Source: Rhynchopus sp. YZ270_cl-10 (lineage: Eukaryota > Euglenozoa > Diplonemea > Diplonemida > Diplonemidae). Taken from it: 64,000 bases of DNA. This document shows, piece by piece, positions 29,946 through 43,632 of this stretch. The notes below the pieces were generated by a model. It was not told where the DNA came from. It saw only the letters and a program-made list of their open reading frames with translations, and made no database searches. The position numbers and the translations under genes were made by a program. The stretch spans positions 868,001 through 932,000 of the forward strand of contig OZ037880.1 in the NCBI GenBank assembly GCA_964035575.1. The letters run 5' to 3'. Each line of letters opens with the position of its first letter. Positions within the stretch are counted from its first letter, which is position 1.

Positions 29946-32900
29946 GATCCGACCAAAAACCGGTTTTTTTTAGAGGGTGTAGAAGCTTCGCCCAGCTCAA
30001 AAAACTGTTTCTTTGGAAAGATCGGACACTTTTTGGGGGGTGTATAGGCTCAGCGAAGCGTTAAACCGTTAGAGACCCTGATCCCAGGGTGTCACGAGTA
30101 CCCCTTTTATACACGTGTTTCTTAAGGCTTCTACAGGGTTCTACAGGCAAAACAGGCGTTTTGGCCAAAAACCCGGTTTTTCAGGCAGGTAACCGGGTTT
30201 GCGGCTTCGGAAACGTGCCAGCGAGCTGTGAGAAACATGCATGGGTCACACACAACACGAGTTGCAGCAGCCCACCGAAGGTGGGCTGCGTTTGGTAGCC
30301 ACACGATACGGTTAACGCGTGTATCGCATATGCATAGCGTTGTGTGTAACGCACGTGTAGACCGTTCCGTTATCACAACCACACGAGCCAGCGAAGTGTC
30401 ACAGCGGCGCAGGTGATGCGTTAACGCGATGGCGTTAAACCCGTAGCATGCTTTCGTACAGATCGCTACGTACACATAGGTTGCGTTGCGTTCGTTGTGT
30501 ACAGATCGATACGTACGCATCGGTTGCGTTGCGTTGTATGCGTTGCGTTCGTTGCATACAGATCGCTACGTACGCATCGGTTGCGTTGCGTTGCATGCGT
30601 TGCGTTCGTTGCATACAGATCGCTACGTACACATCGGTTGCATGCGTTGCGTTGTATGCGTTGCGTTCGTTGCATACAGATCGCTACGTACACATCGGTT
30701 GCATGCGTTGCGTTGTATGCGTTGCGTTCGTTGCATACGATGCACACGAACCGTGTATCGCTTATGCATAGCGTTGTGTGTATCGTATACGTAGAGCGTT
30801 ACGTGCAAACCATACACATACCGTTTGACACACCAGCCAGCGAAGTGTTTTCAAGACCGTCAACTCAAATTCCTAATTTCGTGTCGCGAGTTTACGTGTA
30901 TTTTGCCTTAGGAACCGTGCGTTCCTTAAGGATTCTACAGGCAAAACAGGCGATTTTCACCAAAAACCGGGATTTTCGCCTTTTTGGGTGGTTTTTTGGG
31001 CCCATACCTGGCCATGTGGGCTGAGAAACGCGATTCTGGGGTGTTAGAACCCTGTGTAAGCCCTTTTGTGGGCAAAAACAAGCCAAAAACCATGCACAAC
31101 GTGGTGTTCTGTGACCAGTCTTATGTTTTAACTAGGTTAAGATCCTTAGATCGAGTCCGTTTTGTGCAGGAAGATCTCCTTCATCAACCACACGAGCCAG
31201 CAGAAAGTGTTTAGGATTCGCAAAACTAAATTAGTCCCTTATCCTCCCCAGAGGTTCACTTGTCCCTTTACCATAAAACTATATTGACAAAAACTAAGAA
31301 CTTGTGCATTTCGGCACATTGACACCACCACACAACGTACGCATTCCGAAATATCAAATGCCGGTGTGTTCGGTCACCTCCTCGTTTACAGGATCAGGAG
31401 ACAAAACTTATGTTGTGGGATGCCAGTATTTCCTTACACGTCTTCTGACACAAATCAAGAGCTTGTCCACTGCTTCCAAATGAGCCCACCCCACAACACG
31501 AATTGGATGAAACATGCAAATTCAGGTGCTTTCTGTAGGTACTGTGCCTGTGTACCTCTGCAAACTAAGTAATGAACGGATTAGCTAGAACTAACACGTT
31601 GTAACAGATGCGTTACAACGGATGCGTTGGAACGGATGCGTTGGAACGGATGCGTTGGAACGGATGCGTTGGAACGGATGCGATGTAACGGATGCGTTGT
31701 AACGGATGAGTTACAACGGATGCGTTGGAACGGATGCGTTGTAACGGATGCGTTTCAACGGATGCGTTGTAACAGATGCGTTGTAACGGATGCGTTGGAA
31801 CGGATGCGTCAGAACGGATGAGTTCGAACGGATGCGTTAGAACGGATGTGTTGTAACGCACGCGTTCGAACGGATGCGTTGTAACGGATGCGTTAGAACG
31901 GATGCGTTGCAACGGATGCGTTAGAACGGACGTGTTGTAACGCACGCGTTCGAACCGATGCGTTGTAACGGATGCGTTAGAACGCATGCGTTAGAACGGA
32001 TGCGTTCGAACGGATGCGTTAGAACGGATGCGTTCGAACGGATGCGTCGTAACGGATGCGATGTAACGGATGCGTTGTGACGGATGCGTTGTAACGGATG
32101 CGTTAGAACGGATGCGTCGTAACGGATGCGTTAGAACGGATGCGTTGTAACGGATGCGATAGAACGGATGCGTTGTAACGGATGCGTTGTAACGGATGCG
32201 TCGTAACGGATGCGTTAGAACGGATGCGTTGTAACGGATGCGTTGTAACGGATGCGTCGTAACGGATGCGTTCGAACGGATGCGTTAGAACGGATGCGTC
32301 GTAACGGATGCGATGTAACGGATGCGTTGTAACGGATGCGTTGTAACGGATGCGTCGTAACGGATGCGTTAGAACGGATGCGTTGTAACGGATGCGTTAG
32401 AACGGATGCGTTGTAACGGATGCGTTGTAACGGATGCGTCGTAACGGATGCGTTAGAACGGATGCGTTGTAACGGATGCGTCGTAACGGATGCGTTCGAA
32501 CGGATGCGTTAGAACGGATGCGTTGTAACGGATGCGTTAGAACGGATGCGTTGTAACGGATGCGTTGTAACGGATGCGTCGTAACGGATGCGTTAGAACG
32601 GATGCGTTGTAACGGATGCGTCGTAACGGATGCGTTCGAACGGATGCGTTAGAACGGATGCGTTGTAACGGATGCGTTAGAACGGATGCGTTGTAACGGA
32701 TGCGATGTAACGGATGCGTTGTAACGGATGCGTTCGAACGGATGCGTTAGAACGGATGCGTTAGAACGGGTGCGTTGTAACGGATGCGTTCGAACGGATG
32801 CGTCGTAACGGATTCGTCGTAACGGATGCGTAAGAACGGATGAGTTGTAACGGATGCGTTAGAACGGACGCGTTGTAACGGATGCGTTAGAACGGATGCG

Positions 32901-32962
32901 TTGTAACGGATGCGTTGTAACGGATGCGTTCGAACGGATGCGTTGTAACGGATGCGTTAGAA
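29863..32962 (+). repeat. Macrosatellite unit 1 (3,100 bp)
   Basis: The complex part, 29863-31596, contains in order: the GGGAGGCC foldback arm; a module with TTCTACAGGCAAAACAGGCG; a perfect hairpin GCAGCCCACC, GAA, GGTGGGCTGC (30267-30289); five repeats of about 57-61 bp around CATACAGATCGCTACG (30452-30730); a second version of the TTCTACAGG module (30900-31220); and a stretch with a 68-codon open frame of unknown meaning. The 14-bp array, 31597-32962, has about 97 units. Unlike later units, its left edge is joined to the foldback, not to an array. Confidence 0.9.
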
Positions 32963-35922
32963 ATTTTTTTTTGGGAGGCCGGGAGGCCTGGGAGGCCGGG
33001 CCTCCCGGCCGGGAGGCCTGGGCCTCATCAGAGCCTTGCCTGGTGGATCCGACCAAAAACCGGTTTTTTTTAGAGGGTGTAGAAGCTTCGCCCAGCTCAA
33101 AAAACTGTTTCTTTGGAAAGATCGGACACTTTTTGGGGGGTGTATAGGCTCAGCGAAGCGTTAAACCGTTAGAGACCCTGATCCCAGGGTGTCACGAGTA
33201 CCCCTTTTATACACGTGTTTCTTAAGGCTTCTACAGGGTTCTACAGGCAAAACAGGCGTTTTGGCCAAAAACCCGGTTTTTCAGGCAGGTAACCGGGTTT
33301 GCGGCTTCGGAAACGTGCCAGCGAGCTGTGAGAAACATGCATGGGTCACACACAACACGAGTTGCAGCAGCCCACCGAAGGTGGGCTGCGTTTGGTAGCC
33401 ACACGATACGGTTAACGCGTGTATCGCATATGCATAGCGTTGTGTGTAACGCACGTGTAGACCGTTCCGTTATCACAACCACACGAGCCAGCGAAGTGTC
33501 ACAGCGGCGCAGGTGATGCGTTAACGCGATGGCGTTAAACCCGTAGCATGCTTTCGTACAGATCGCTACGTACACATAGGTTGCGTTGCGTTCGTTGTGT
33601 ACAGATCGATACGTACGCATCGGTTGCGTTGCGTTGTATGCGTTGCGTTCGTTGCATACAGATCGCTACGTACGCATCGGTTGCGTTGCGTTGCATGCGT
33701 TGCGTTCGTTGCATACAGATCGCTACGTACACATCGGTTGCATGCGTTGCGTTGTATGCGTTGCGTTCGTTGCATACAGATCGCTACGTACACATCGGTT
33801 GCATGCGTTGCGTTGTATGCGTTGCGTTCGTTGCATACGATGCACACGAACCGTGTATCGCTTATGCATAGCGTTGTGTGTATCGTATACGTAGAGCGTT
33901 ACGTGCAAACCATACACATACCGTTTGACACACCAGCCAGCGAAGTGTTTTCAAGACCGTCAACTCAAATTCCTAATTTCGTGTCGCGAGTTTACGTGTA
34001 TTTTGCCTTAGGAACCGTGCGTTCCTTAAGGATTCTACAGGCAAAACAGGCGATTTTCACCAAAAACCGGGATTTTCGCCTTTTTGGGTGGTTTTTTGGG
34101 CCCATACCTGGCCATGTGGGCTGAGAAACGCGATTCTGGGGTGTTAGAACCCTGTGTAAGCCCTTTTGTGGGCAAAAACAAGCCAAAAACCATGCACAAC
34201 GTGGTGTTCTGTGACCAGTCTTATGTTTTAACTAGGTTAAGATCCTTAGATCGAGTCCGTTTTGTGCAGGAAGATCTCCTTCATCAACCACACGAGCCAG
34301 CAGAAAGTGTTTAGGATTCGCAAAACTAAATTAGTCCCTTATCCTCCCCAGAGGTTCACTTGTCCCTTTACCATAAAACTATATTGACAAAAACTAAGAA
34401 CTTGTGCATTTCGGCACATTGACACCACCACACAACGTACGCATTCCGAAATATCAAATGCCGGTGTGTTCGGTCACCTCCTCGTTTACAGGATCAGGAG
34501 ACAAAACTTATGTTGTGGGATGCCAGTATTTCCTTACACGTCTTCTGACACAAATCAAGAGCTTGTCCACTGCTTCCAAATGAGCCCACCCCACAACACG
34601 AATTGGATGAAACATGCAAATTCAGGTGCTTTCTGTAGGTACTGTGCCTGTGTACCTCTGCAAACTAAGTAATGAACGGATTAGCTAGAACTAACACGTT
34701 GTAACAGATGCGTTACAACGGATGCGTTGGAACGGATGCGTTGGAACGGATGCGTTGGAACGGATGCGTTGGAACGGATGCGATGTAACGGATGCGTTGT
34801 AACGGATGAGTTACAACGGATGCGTTGGAACGGATGCGTTGTAACGGATGCGTTTCAACGGATGCGTTGTAACAGATGCGTTGTAACGGATGCGTTGGAA
34901 CGGATGCGTCAGAACGGATGAGTTCGAACGGATGCGTTAGAACGGATGTGTTGTAACGCACGCGTTCGAACGGATGCGTTGTAACGGATGCGTTAGAACG
35001 GATGCGTTGCAACGGATGCGTTAGAACGGACGTGTTGTAACGCACGCGTTCGAACCGATGCGTTGTAACGGATGCGTTAGAACGCATGCGTTAGAACGGA
35101 TGCGTTCGAACGGATGCGTTAGAACGGATGCGTTCGAACGGATGCGTCGTAACGGATGCGATGTAACGGATGCGTTGTGACGGATGCGTTGTAACGGATG
35201 CGTTAGAACGGATGCGTCGTAACGGATGCGTTAGAACGGATGCGTTGTAACGGATGCGATAGAACGGATGCGTTGTAACGGATGCGTTGTAACGGATGCG
35301 TCGTAACGGATGCGTTAGAACGGATGCGTTGTAACGGATGCGTTGTAACGGATGCGTCGTAACGGATGCGTTCGAACGGATGCGTTAGAACGGATGCGTC
35401 GTAACGGATGCGATGTAACGGATGCGTTGTAACGGATGCGTTGTAACGGATGCGTCGTAACGGATGCGTTAGAACGGATGCGTTGTAACGGATGCGTTAG
35501 AACGGATGCGTTGTAACGGATGCGTTGTAACGGATGCGTCGTAACGGATGCGTTAGAACGGATGCGTTGTAACGGATGCGTCGTAACGGATGCGTTCGAA
35601 CGGATGCGTTAGAACGGATGCGTTGTAACGGATGCGTTAGAACGGATGCGTTGTAACGGATGCGATGTAACGGATGCGTTGTAACGGATGCGTTCGAACG
35701 GATGCGTTAGAACGGATGCGTTAGAACGGGTGCGTTGTAACGGATGCGTTCGAACGGATGCGTCGTAACGGATTCGTCGTAACGGATGCGTAAGAACGGA
35801 TGAGTTGTAACGGATGCGTTAGAACGGACGCGTTGTAACGGATGCGTTAGAACGGATGCGTTGTAACGGATGCGTTGTAACGGATGCGTTCGAACGGATG
35901 CGTTGTAACGGATGCGTTAGAA
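32963..35922 (+). repeat. Macrosatellite unit 2 (2,960 bp)
   Basis: The complex part appears identical to that of unit 1 (all open frames translate identically). Its array, 34697-35922, is 140 bp (ten 14-bp units) shorter than that of unit 1. Confidence 0.9.
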
Positions 35923-38910
35923 ATTTTTTTTTGGGAGGCCGGGAGGCCTGGGAGGCCGGGCCTCCCGGCCGGGAGGCCTGGGCCTCATCAGAGCCTTGCC
36001 TGGTGGATCCGACCAAAAACCGGTTTTTTTTAGAGGGTGTAGAAGCTTCGCCCAGCTCAAAAAACTGTTTCTTTGGAAAGATCGGACACTTTTTGGGGGG
36101 TGTATAGGCTCAGCGAAGCGTTAAACCGTTAGAGACCCTGATCCCAGGGTGTCACGAGTACCCCTTTTATACACGTGTTTCTTAAGGCTTCTACAGGGTT
36201 CTACAGGCAAAACAGGCGTTTTGGCCAAAAACCCGGTTTTTCAGGCAGGTAACCGGGTTTGCGGCTTCGGAAACGTGCCAGCGAGCTGTGAGAAACATGC
36301 ATGGGTCACACACAACACGAGTTGCAGCAGCCCACCGAAGGTGGGCTGCGTTTGGTAGCCACACGATACGGTTAACGCGTGTATCGCATATGCATAGCGT
36401 TGTGTGTAACGCACGTGTAGACCGTTCCGTTATCACAACCACACGAGCCAGCGAAGTGTCACAGCGGCGCAGGTGATGCGTTAACGCGATGGCGTTAAAC
36501 CCGTAGCATGCTTTCGTACAGATCGCTACGTACACATAGGTTGCGTTGCGTTCGTTGTGTACAGATCGATACGTACGCATCGGTTGCGTTGCGTTGTATG
36601 CGTTGCGTTCGTTGCATACAGATCGCTACGTACGCATCGGTTGCGTTGCGTTGCATGCGTTGCGTTCGTTGCATACAGATCGCTACGTACACATCGGTTG
36701 CATGCGTTGCGTTGTATGCGTTGCGTTCGTTGCATACAGATCGCTACGTACACATCGGTTGCATGCGTTGCGTTGTATGCGTTGCGTTCGTTGCATACGA
36801 TGCACACGAACCGTGTATCGCTTATGCATAGCGTTGTGTGTATCGTATACGTAGAGCGTTACGTGCAAACCATACACATACCGTTTGACACACCAGCCAG
36901 CGAAGTGTTTTCAAGACCGTCAACTCAAATTCCTAATTTCGTGTCGCGAGTTTACGTGTATTTTGCCTTAGGAACCGTGCGTTCCTTAAGGATTCTACAG
37001 GCAAAACAGGCGATTTTCACCAAAAACCGGGATTTTCGCCTTTTTGGGTGGTTTTTTGGGCCCATACCTGGCCATGTGGGCTGAGAAACGCGATTCTGGG
37101 GTGTTAGAACCCTGTGTAAGCCCTTTTGTGGGCAAAAACAAGCCAAAAACCATGCACAACGTGGTGTTCTGTGACCAGTCTTATGTTTTAACTAGGTTAA
37201 GATCCTTAGATCGAGTCCGTTTTGTGCAGGAAGATCTCCTTCATCAACCACACGAGCCAGCAGAAAGTGTTTAGGATTCGCAAAACTAAATTAGTCCCTT
37301 ATCCTCCCCAGAGGTTCACTTGTCCCTTTACCATAAAACTATATTGACAAAAACTAAGAACTTGTGCATTTCGGCACATTGACACCACCACACAACGTAC
37401 GCATTCCGAAATATCAAATGCCGGTGTGTTCGGTCACCTCCTCGTTTACAGGATCAGGAGACAAAACTTATGTTGTGGGATGCCAGTATTTCCTTACACG
37501 TCTTCTGACACAAATCAAGAGCTTGTCCACTGCTTCCAAATGAGCCCACCCCACAACACGAATTGGATGAAACATGCAAATTCAGGTGCTTTCTGTAGGT
37601 ACTGTGCCTGTGTACCTCTGCAAACTAAGTAATGAACGGATTAGCTAGAACTAACACGTTGTAACAGATGCGTTACAACGGATGCGTTGGAACGGATGCG
37701 TTGGAACGGATGCGTTGGAACGGATGCGTTGGAACGGATGCGATGTAACGGATGCGTTGTAACGGATGAGTTACAACGGATGCGTTGGAACGGATGCGTT
37801 GTAACGGATGCGTTTCAACGGATGCGTTGTAACAGATGCGTTGTAACGGATGCGTTGGAACGGATGCGTCAGAACGGATGAGTTCGAACGGATGCGTTAG
37901 AACGGATGTGTTGTAACGCACGCGTTCGAACGGATGCGTTGTAACGGATGCGTTAGAACGGATGCGTTGCAACGGATGCGTTAGAACGGACGTGTTGTAA
38001 CGCACGCGTTCGAACCGATGCGTTGTAACGGATGCGTTAGAACGCATGCGTTAGAACGGATGCGTTCGAACGGATGCGTTAGAACGGATGCGTTCGAACG
38101 GATGCGTCGTAACGGATGCGATGTAACGGATGCGTTGTGACGGATGCGTTGTAACGGATGCGTTAGAACGGATGCGTCGTAACGGATGCGTTAGAACGGA
38201 TGCGTTGTAACGGATGCGATAGAACGGATGCGTTGTAACGGATGCGTTGTAACGGATGCGTCGTAACGGATGCGTTAGAACGGATGCGTTGTAACGGATG
38301 CGTTGTAACGGATGCGTCGTAACGGATGCGTTCGAACGGATGCGTTAGAACGGATGCGTCGTAACGGATGCGATGTAACGGATGCGTTGTAACGGATGCG
38401 TTGTAACGGATGCGTCGTAACGGATGCGTTAGAACGGATGCGTTGTAACGGATGCGTTAGAACGGATGCGTTGTAACGGATGCGTTGTAACGGATGCGTC
38501 GTAACGGATGCGTTAGAACGGATGCGTTGTAACGGATGCGTCGTAACGGATGCGTTCGAACGGATGCGTTAGAACGGATGCGTTGTAACGGATGCGTTAG
38601 AACGGATGCGTTGTAACGGATGCGTCGTAACGGATGCGTTGTAACGGATGCGATGTAACGGATGCGTTGTAACGGATGCGTTCGAACGGATGCGTTAGAA
38701 CGGATGCGTTAGAACGGGTGCGTTGTAACGGATGCGTTCGAACGGATGCGTCGTAACGGATTCGTCGTAACGGATGCGTAAGAACGGATGAGTTGTAACG
38801 GATGCGTTAGAACGGACGCGTTGTAACGGATGCGTTAGAACGGATGCGTTGTAACGGATGCGTTGTAACGGATGCGTTCGAACGGATGCGTTGTAACGGA
38901 TGCGTTAGAA
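35923..38910 (+). repeat. Macrosatellite unit 3 (2,988 bp)
   Basis: Same complex part. The array, 37657-38910, is 28 bp (two units) longer than that of unit 2 and differs from it near 38620-38650. Confidence 0.9.
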
Positions 38911-41898
38911 ATTTTTTTTTGGGAGGCCGGGAGGCCTGGGAGGCCGGGCCTCCCGGCCGGGAGGCCTGGGCCTCATCAGAGCCTTGCCTGGTGGATCCGA
39001 CCAAAAACCGGTTTTTTTTAGAGGGTGTAGAAGCTTCGCCCAGCTCAAAAAACTGTTTCTTTGGAAAGATCGGACACTTTTTGGGGGGTGTATAGGCTCA
39101 GCGAAGCGTTAAACCGTTAGAGACCCTGATCCCAGGGTGTCACGAGTACCCCTTTTATACACGTGTTTCTTAAGGCTTCTACAGGGTTCTACAGGCAAAA
39201 CAGGCGTTTTGGCCAAAAACCCGGTTTTTCAGGCAGGTAACCGGGTTTGCGGCTTCGGAAACGTGCCAGCGAGCTGTGAGAAACATGCATGGGTCACACA
39301 CAACACGAGTTGCAGCAGCCCACCGAAGGTGGGCTGCGTTTGGTAGCCACACGATACGGTTAACGCGTGTATCGCATATGCATAGCGTTGTGTGTAACGC
39401 ACGTGTAGACCGTTCCGTTATCACAACCACACGAGCCAGCGAAGTGTCACAGCGGCGCAGGTGATGCGTTAACGCGATGGCGTTAAACCCGTAGCATGCT
39501 TTCGTACAGATCGCTACGTACACATAGGTTGCGTTGCGTTCGTTGTGTACAGATCGATACGTACGCATCGGTTGCGTTGCGTTGTATGCGTTGCGTTCGT
39601 TGCATACAGATCGCTACGTACGCATCGGTTGCGTTGCGTTGCATGCGTTGCGTTCGTTGCATACAGATCGCTACGTACACATCGGTTGCATGCGTTGCGT
39701 TGTATGCGTTGCGTTCGTTGCATACAGATCGCTACGTACACATCGGTTGCATGCGTTGCGTTGTATGCGTTGCGTTCGTTGCATACGATGCACACGAACC
39801 GTGTATCGCTTATGCATAGCGTTGTGTGTATCGTATACGTAGAGCGTTACGTGCAAACCATACACATACCGTTTGACACACCAGCCAGCGAAGTGTTTTC
39901 AAGACCGTCAACTCAAATTCCTAATTTCGTGTCGCGAGTTTACGTGTATTTTGCCTTAGGAACCGTGCGTTCCTTAAGGATTCTACAGGCAAAACAGGCG
40001 ATTTTCACCAAAAACCGGGATTTTCGCCTTTTTGGGTGGTTTTTTGGGCCCATACCTGGCCATGTGGGCTGAGAAACGCGATTCTGGGGTGTTAGAACCC
40101 TGTGTAAGCCCTTTTGTGGGCAAAAACAAGCCAAAAACCATGCACAACGTGGTGTTCTGTGACCAGTCTTATGTTTTAACTAGGTTAAGATCCTTAGATC
40201 GAGTCCGTTTTGTGCAGGAAGATCTCCTTCATCAACCACACGAGCCAGCAGAAAGTGTTTAGGATTCGCAAAACTAAATTAGTCCCTTATCCTCCCCAGA
40301 GGTTCACTTGTCCCTTTACCATAAAACTATATTGACAAAAACTAAGAACTTGTGCATTTCGGCACATTGACACCACCACACAACGTACGCATTCCGAAAT
40401 ATCAAATGCCGGTGTGTTCGGTCACCTCCTCGTTTACAGGATCAGGAGACAAAACTTATGTTGTGGGATGCCAGTATTTCCTTACACGTCTTCTGACACA
40501 AATCAAGAGCTTGTCCACTGCTTCCAAATGAGCCCACCCCACAACACGAATTGGATGAAACATGCAAATTCAGGTGCTTTCTGTAGGTACTGTGCCTGTG
40601 TACCTCTGCAAACTAAGTAATGAACGGATTAGCTAGAACTAACACGTTGTAACAGATGCGTTACAACGGATGCGTTGGAACGGATGCGTTGGAACGGATG
40701 CGTTGGAACGGATGCGTTGGAACGGATGCGATGTAACGGATGCGTTGTAACGGATGAGTTACAACGGATGCGTTGGAACGGATGCGTTGTAACGGATGCG
40801 TTTCAACGGATGCGTTGTAACAGATGCGTTGTAACGGATGCGTTGGAACGGATGCGTCAGAACGGATGAGTTCGAACGGATGCGTTAGAACGGATGTGTT
40901 GTAACGCACGCGTTCGAACGGATGCGTTGTAACGGATGCGTTAGAACGGATGCGTTGCAACGGATGCGTTAGAACGGACGTGTTGTAACGCACGCGTTCG
41001 AACCGATGCGTTGTAACGGATGCGTTAGAACGCATGCGTTAGAACGGATGCGTTCGAACGGATGCGTTAGAACGGATGCGTTCGAACGGATGCGTCGTAA
41101 CGGATGCGATGTAACGGATGCGTTGTGACGGATGCGTTGTAACGGATGCGTTAGAACGGATGCGTCGTAACGGATGCGTTAGAACGGATGCGTTGTAACG
41201 GATGCGATAGAACGGATGCGTTGTAACGGATGCGTTGTAACGGATGCGTCGTAACGGATGCGTTAGAACGGATGCGTTGTAACGGATGCGTTGTAACGGA
41301 TGCGTCGTAACGGATGCGTTCGAACGGATGCGTTAGAACGGATGCGTCGTAACGGATGCGATGTAACGGATGCGTTGTAACGGATGCGTTGTAACGGATG
41401 CGTCGTAACGGATGCGTTAGAACGGATGCGTTGTAACGGATGCGTTAGAACGGATGCGTTGTAACGGATGCGTTGTAACGGATGCGTCGTAACGGATGCG
41501 TTAGAACGGATGCGTTGTAACGGATGCGTCGTAACGGATGCGTTCGAACGGATGCGTTAGAACGGATGCGTTGTAACGGATGCGTTAGAACGGATGCGTT
41601 GTAACGGATGCGTCGTAACGGATGCGTTGTAACGGATGCGATGTAACGGATGCGTTGTAACGGATGCGTTCGAACGGATGCGTTAGAACGGATGCGTTAG
41701 AACGGGTGCGTTGTAACGGATGCGTTCGAACGGATGCGTCGTAACGGATTCGTCGTAACGGATGCGTAAGAACGGATGAGTTGTAACGGATGCGTTAGAA
41801 CGGACGCGTTGTAACGGATGCGTTAGAACGGATGCGTTGTAACGGATGCGTTGTAACGGATGCGTTCGAACGGATGCGTTGTAACGGATGCGTTAGAA
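38911..41898 (+). repeat. Macrosatellite unit 4 (2,988 bp)
   Basis: Same length as unit 3 and apparently identical to it through both the complex part and the array (40645-41898), so units 3 and 4 share the most recent duplication. Confidence 0.9.
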
Positions 41899-43632
41899 AT
41901 TTTTTTTTGGGAGGCCGGGAGGCCTGGGAGGCCGGGCCTCCCGGCCGGGAGGCCTGGGCCTCATCAGAGCCTTGCCTGGTGGATCCGACCAAAAACCGGT
42001 TTTTTTTAGAGGGTGTAGAAGCTTCGCCCAGCTCAAAAAACTGTTTCTTTGGAAAGATCGGACACTTTTTGGGGGGTGTATAGGCTCAGCGAAGCGTTAA
42101 ACCGTTAGAGACCCTGATCCCAGGGTGTCACGAGTACCCCTTTTATACACGTGTTTCTTAAGGCTTCTACAGGGTTCTACAGGCAAAACAGGCGTTTTGG
42201 CCAAAAACCCGGTTTTTCAGGCAGGTAACCGGGTTTGCGGCTTCGGAAACGTGCCAGCGAGCTGTGAGAAACATGCATGGGTCACACACAACACGAGTTG
42301 CAGCAGCCCACCGAAGGTGGGCTGCGTTTGGTAGCCACACGATACGGTTAACGCGTGTATCGCATATGCATAGCGTTGTGTGTAACGCACGTGTAGACCG
42401 TTCCGTTATCACAACCACACGAGCCAGCGAAGTGTCACAGCGGCGCAGGTGATGCGTTAACGCGATGGCGTTAAACCCGTAGCATGCTTTCGTACAGATC
42501 GCTACGTACACATAGGTTGCGTTGCGTTCGTTGTGTACAGATCGATACGTACGCATCGGTTGCGTTGCGTTGTATGCGTTGCGTTCGTTGCATACAGATC
42601 GCTACGTACGCATCGGTTGCGTTGCGTTGCATGCGTTGCGTTCGTTGCATACAGATCGCTACGTACACATCGGTTGCATGCGTTGCGTTGTATGCGTTGC
42701 GTTCGTTGCATACAGATCGCTACGTACACATCGGTTGCATGCGTTGCGTTGTATGCGTTGCGTTCGTTGCATACGATGCACACGAACCGTGTATCGCTTA
42801 TGCATAGCGTTGTGTGTATCGTATACGTAGAGCGTTACGTGCAAACCATACACATACCGTTTGACACACCAGCCAGCGAAGTGTTTTCAAGACCGTCAAC
42901 TCAAATTCCTAATTTCGTGTCGCGAGTTTACGTGTATTTTGCCTTAGGAACCGTGCGTTCCTTAAGGATTCTACAGGCAAAACAGGCGATTTTCACCAAA
43001 AACCGGGATTTTCGCCTTTTTGGGTGGTTTTTTGGGCCCATACCTGGCCATGTGGGCTGAGAAACGCGATTCTGGGGTGTTAGAACCCTGTGTAAGCCCT
43101 TTTGTGGGCAAAAACAAGCCAAAAACCATGCACAACGTGGTGTTCTGTGACCAGTCTTATGTTTTAACTAGGTTAAGATCCTTAGATCGAGTCCGTTTTG
43201 TGCAGGAAGATCTCCTTCATCAACCACACGAGCCAGCAGAAAGTGTTTAGGATTCGCAAAACTAAATTAGTCCCTTATCCTCCCCAGAGGTTCACTTGTC
43301 CCTTTACCATAAAACTATATTGACAAAAACTAAGAACTTGTGCATTTCGGCACATTGACACCACCACACAACGTACGCATTCCGAAATATCAAATGCCGG
43401 TGTGTTCGGTCACCTCCTCGTTTACAGGATCAGGAGACAAAACTTATGTTGTGGGATGCCAGTATTTCCTTACACGTCTTCTGACACAAATCAAGAGCTT
43501 GTCCACTGCTTCCAAATGAGCCCACCCCACAACACGAATTGGATGAAACATGCAAATTCAGGTGCTTTCTGTAGGTACTGTGCCTGTGTACCTCTGCAAA
43601 CTAAGTAATGAACGGATTAGCTAGAACTAACA
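41899..43632 (+). repeat. Macrosatellite unit 5, complex part
   Basis: Last copy of the complex part, again apparently identical to the others. The array that follows is expanded and rearranged and is listed separately. Confidence 0.9.

Noticed and set aside
30497-43060. Repeated open frames of 60-175 codons in every macrosatellite unit
   Set aside because: They overlap in several frames and both strands, consist of translated short repeats, and show no codon structure or domain. They recur only because the DNA is repeated.
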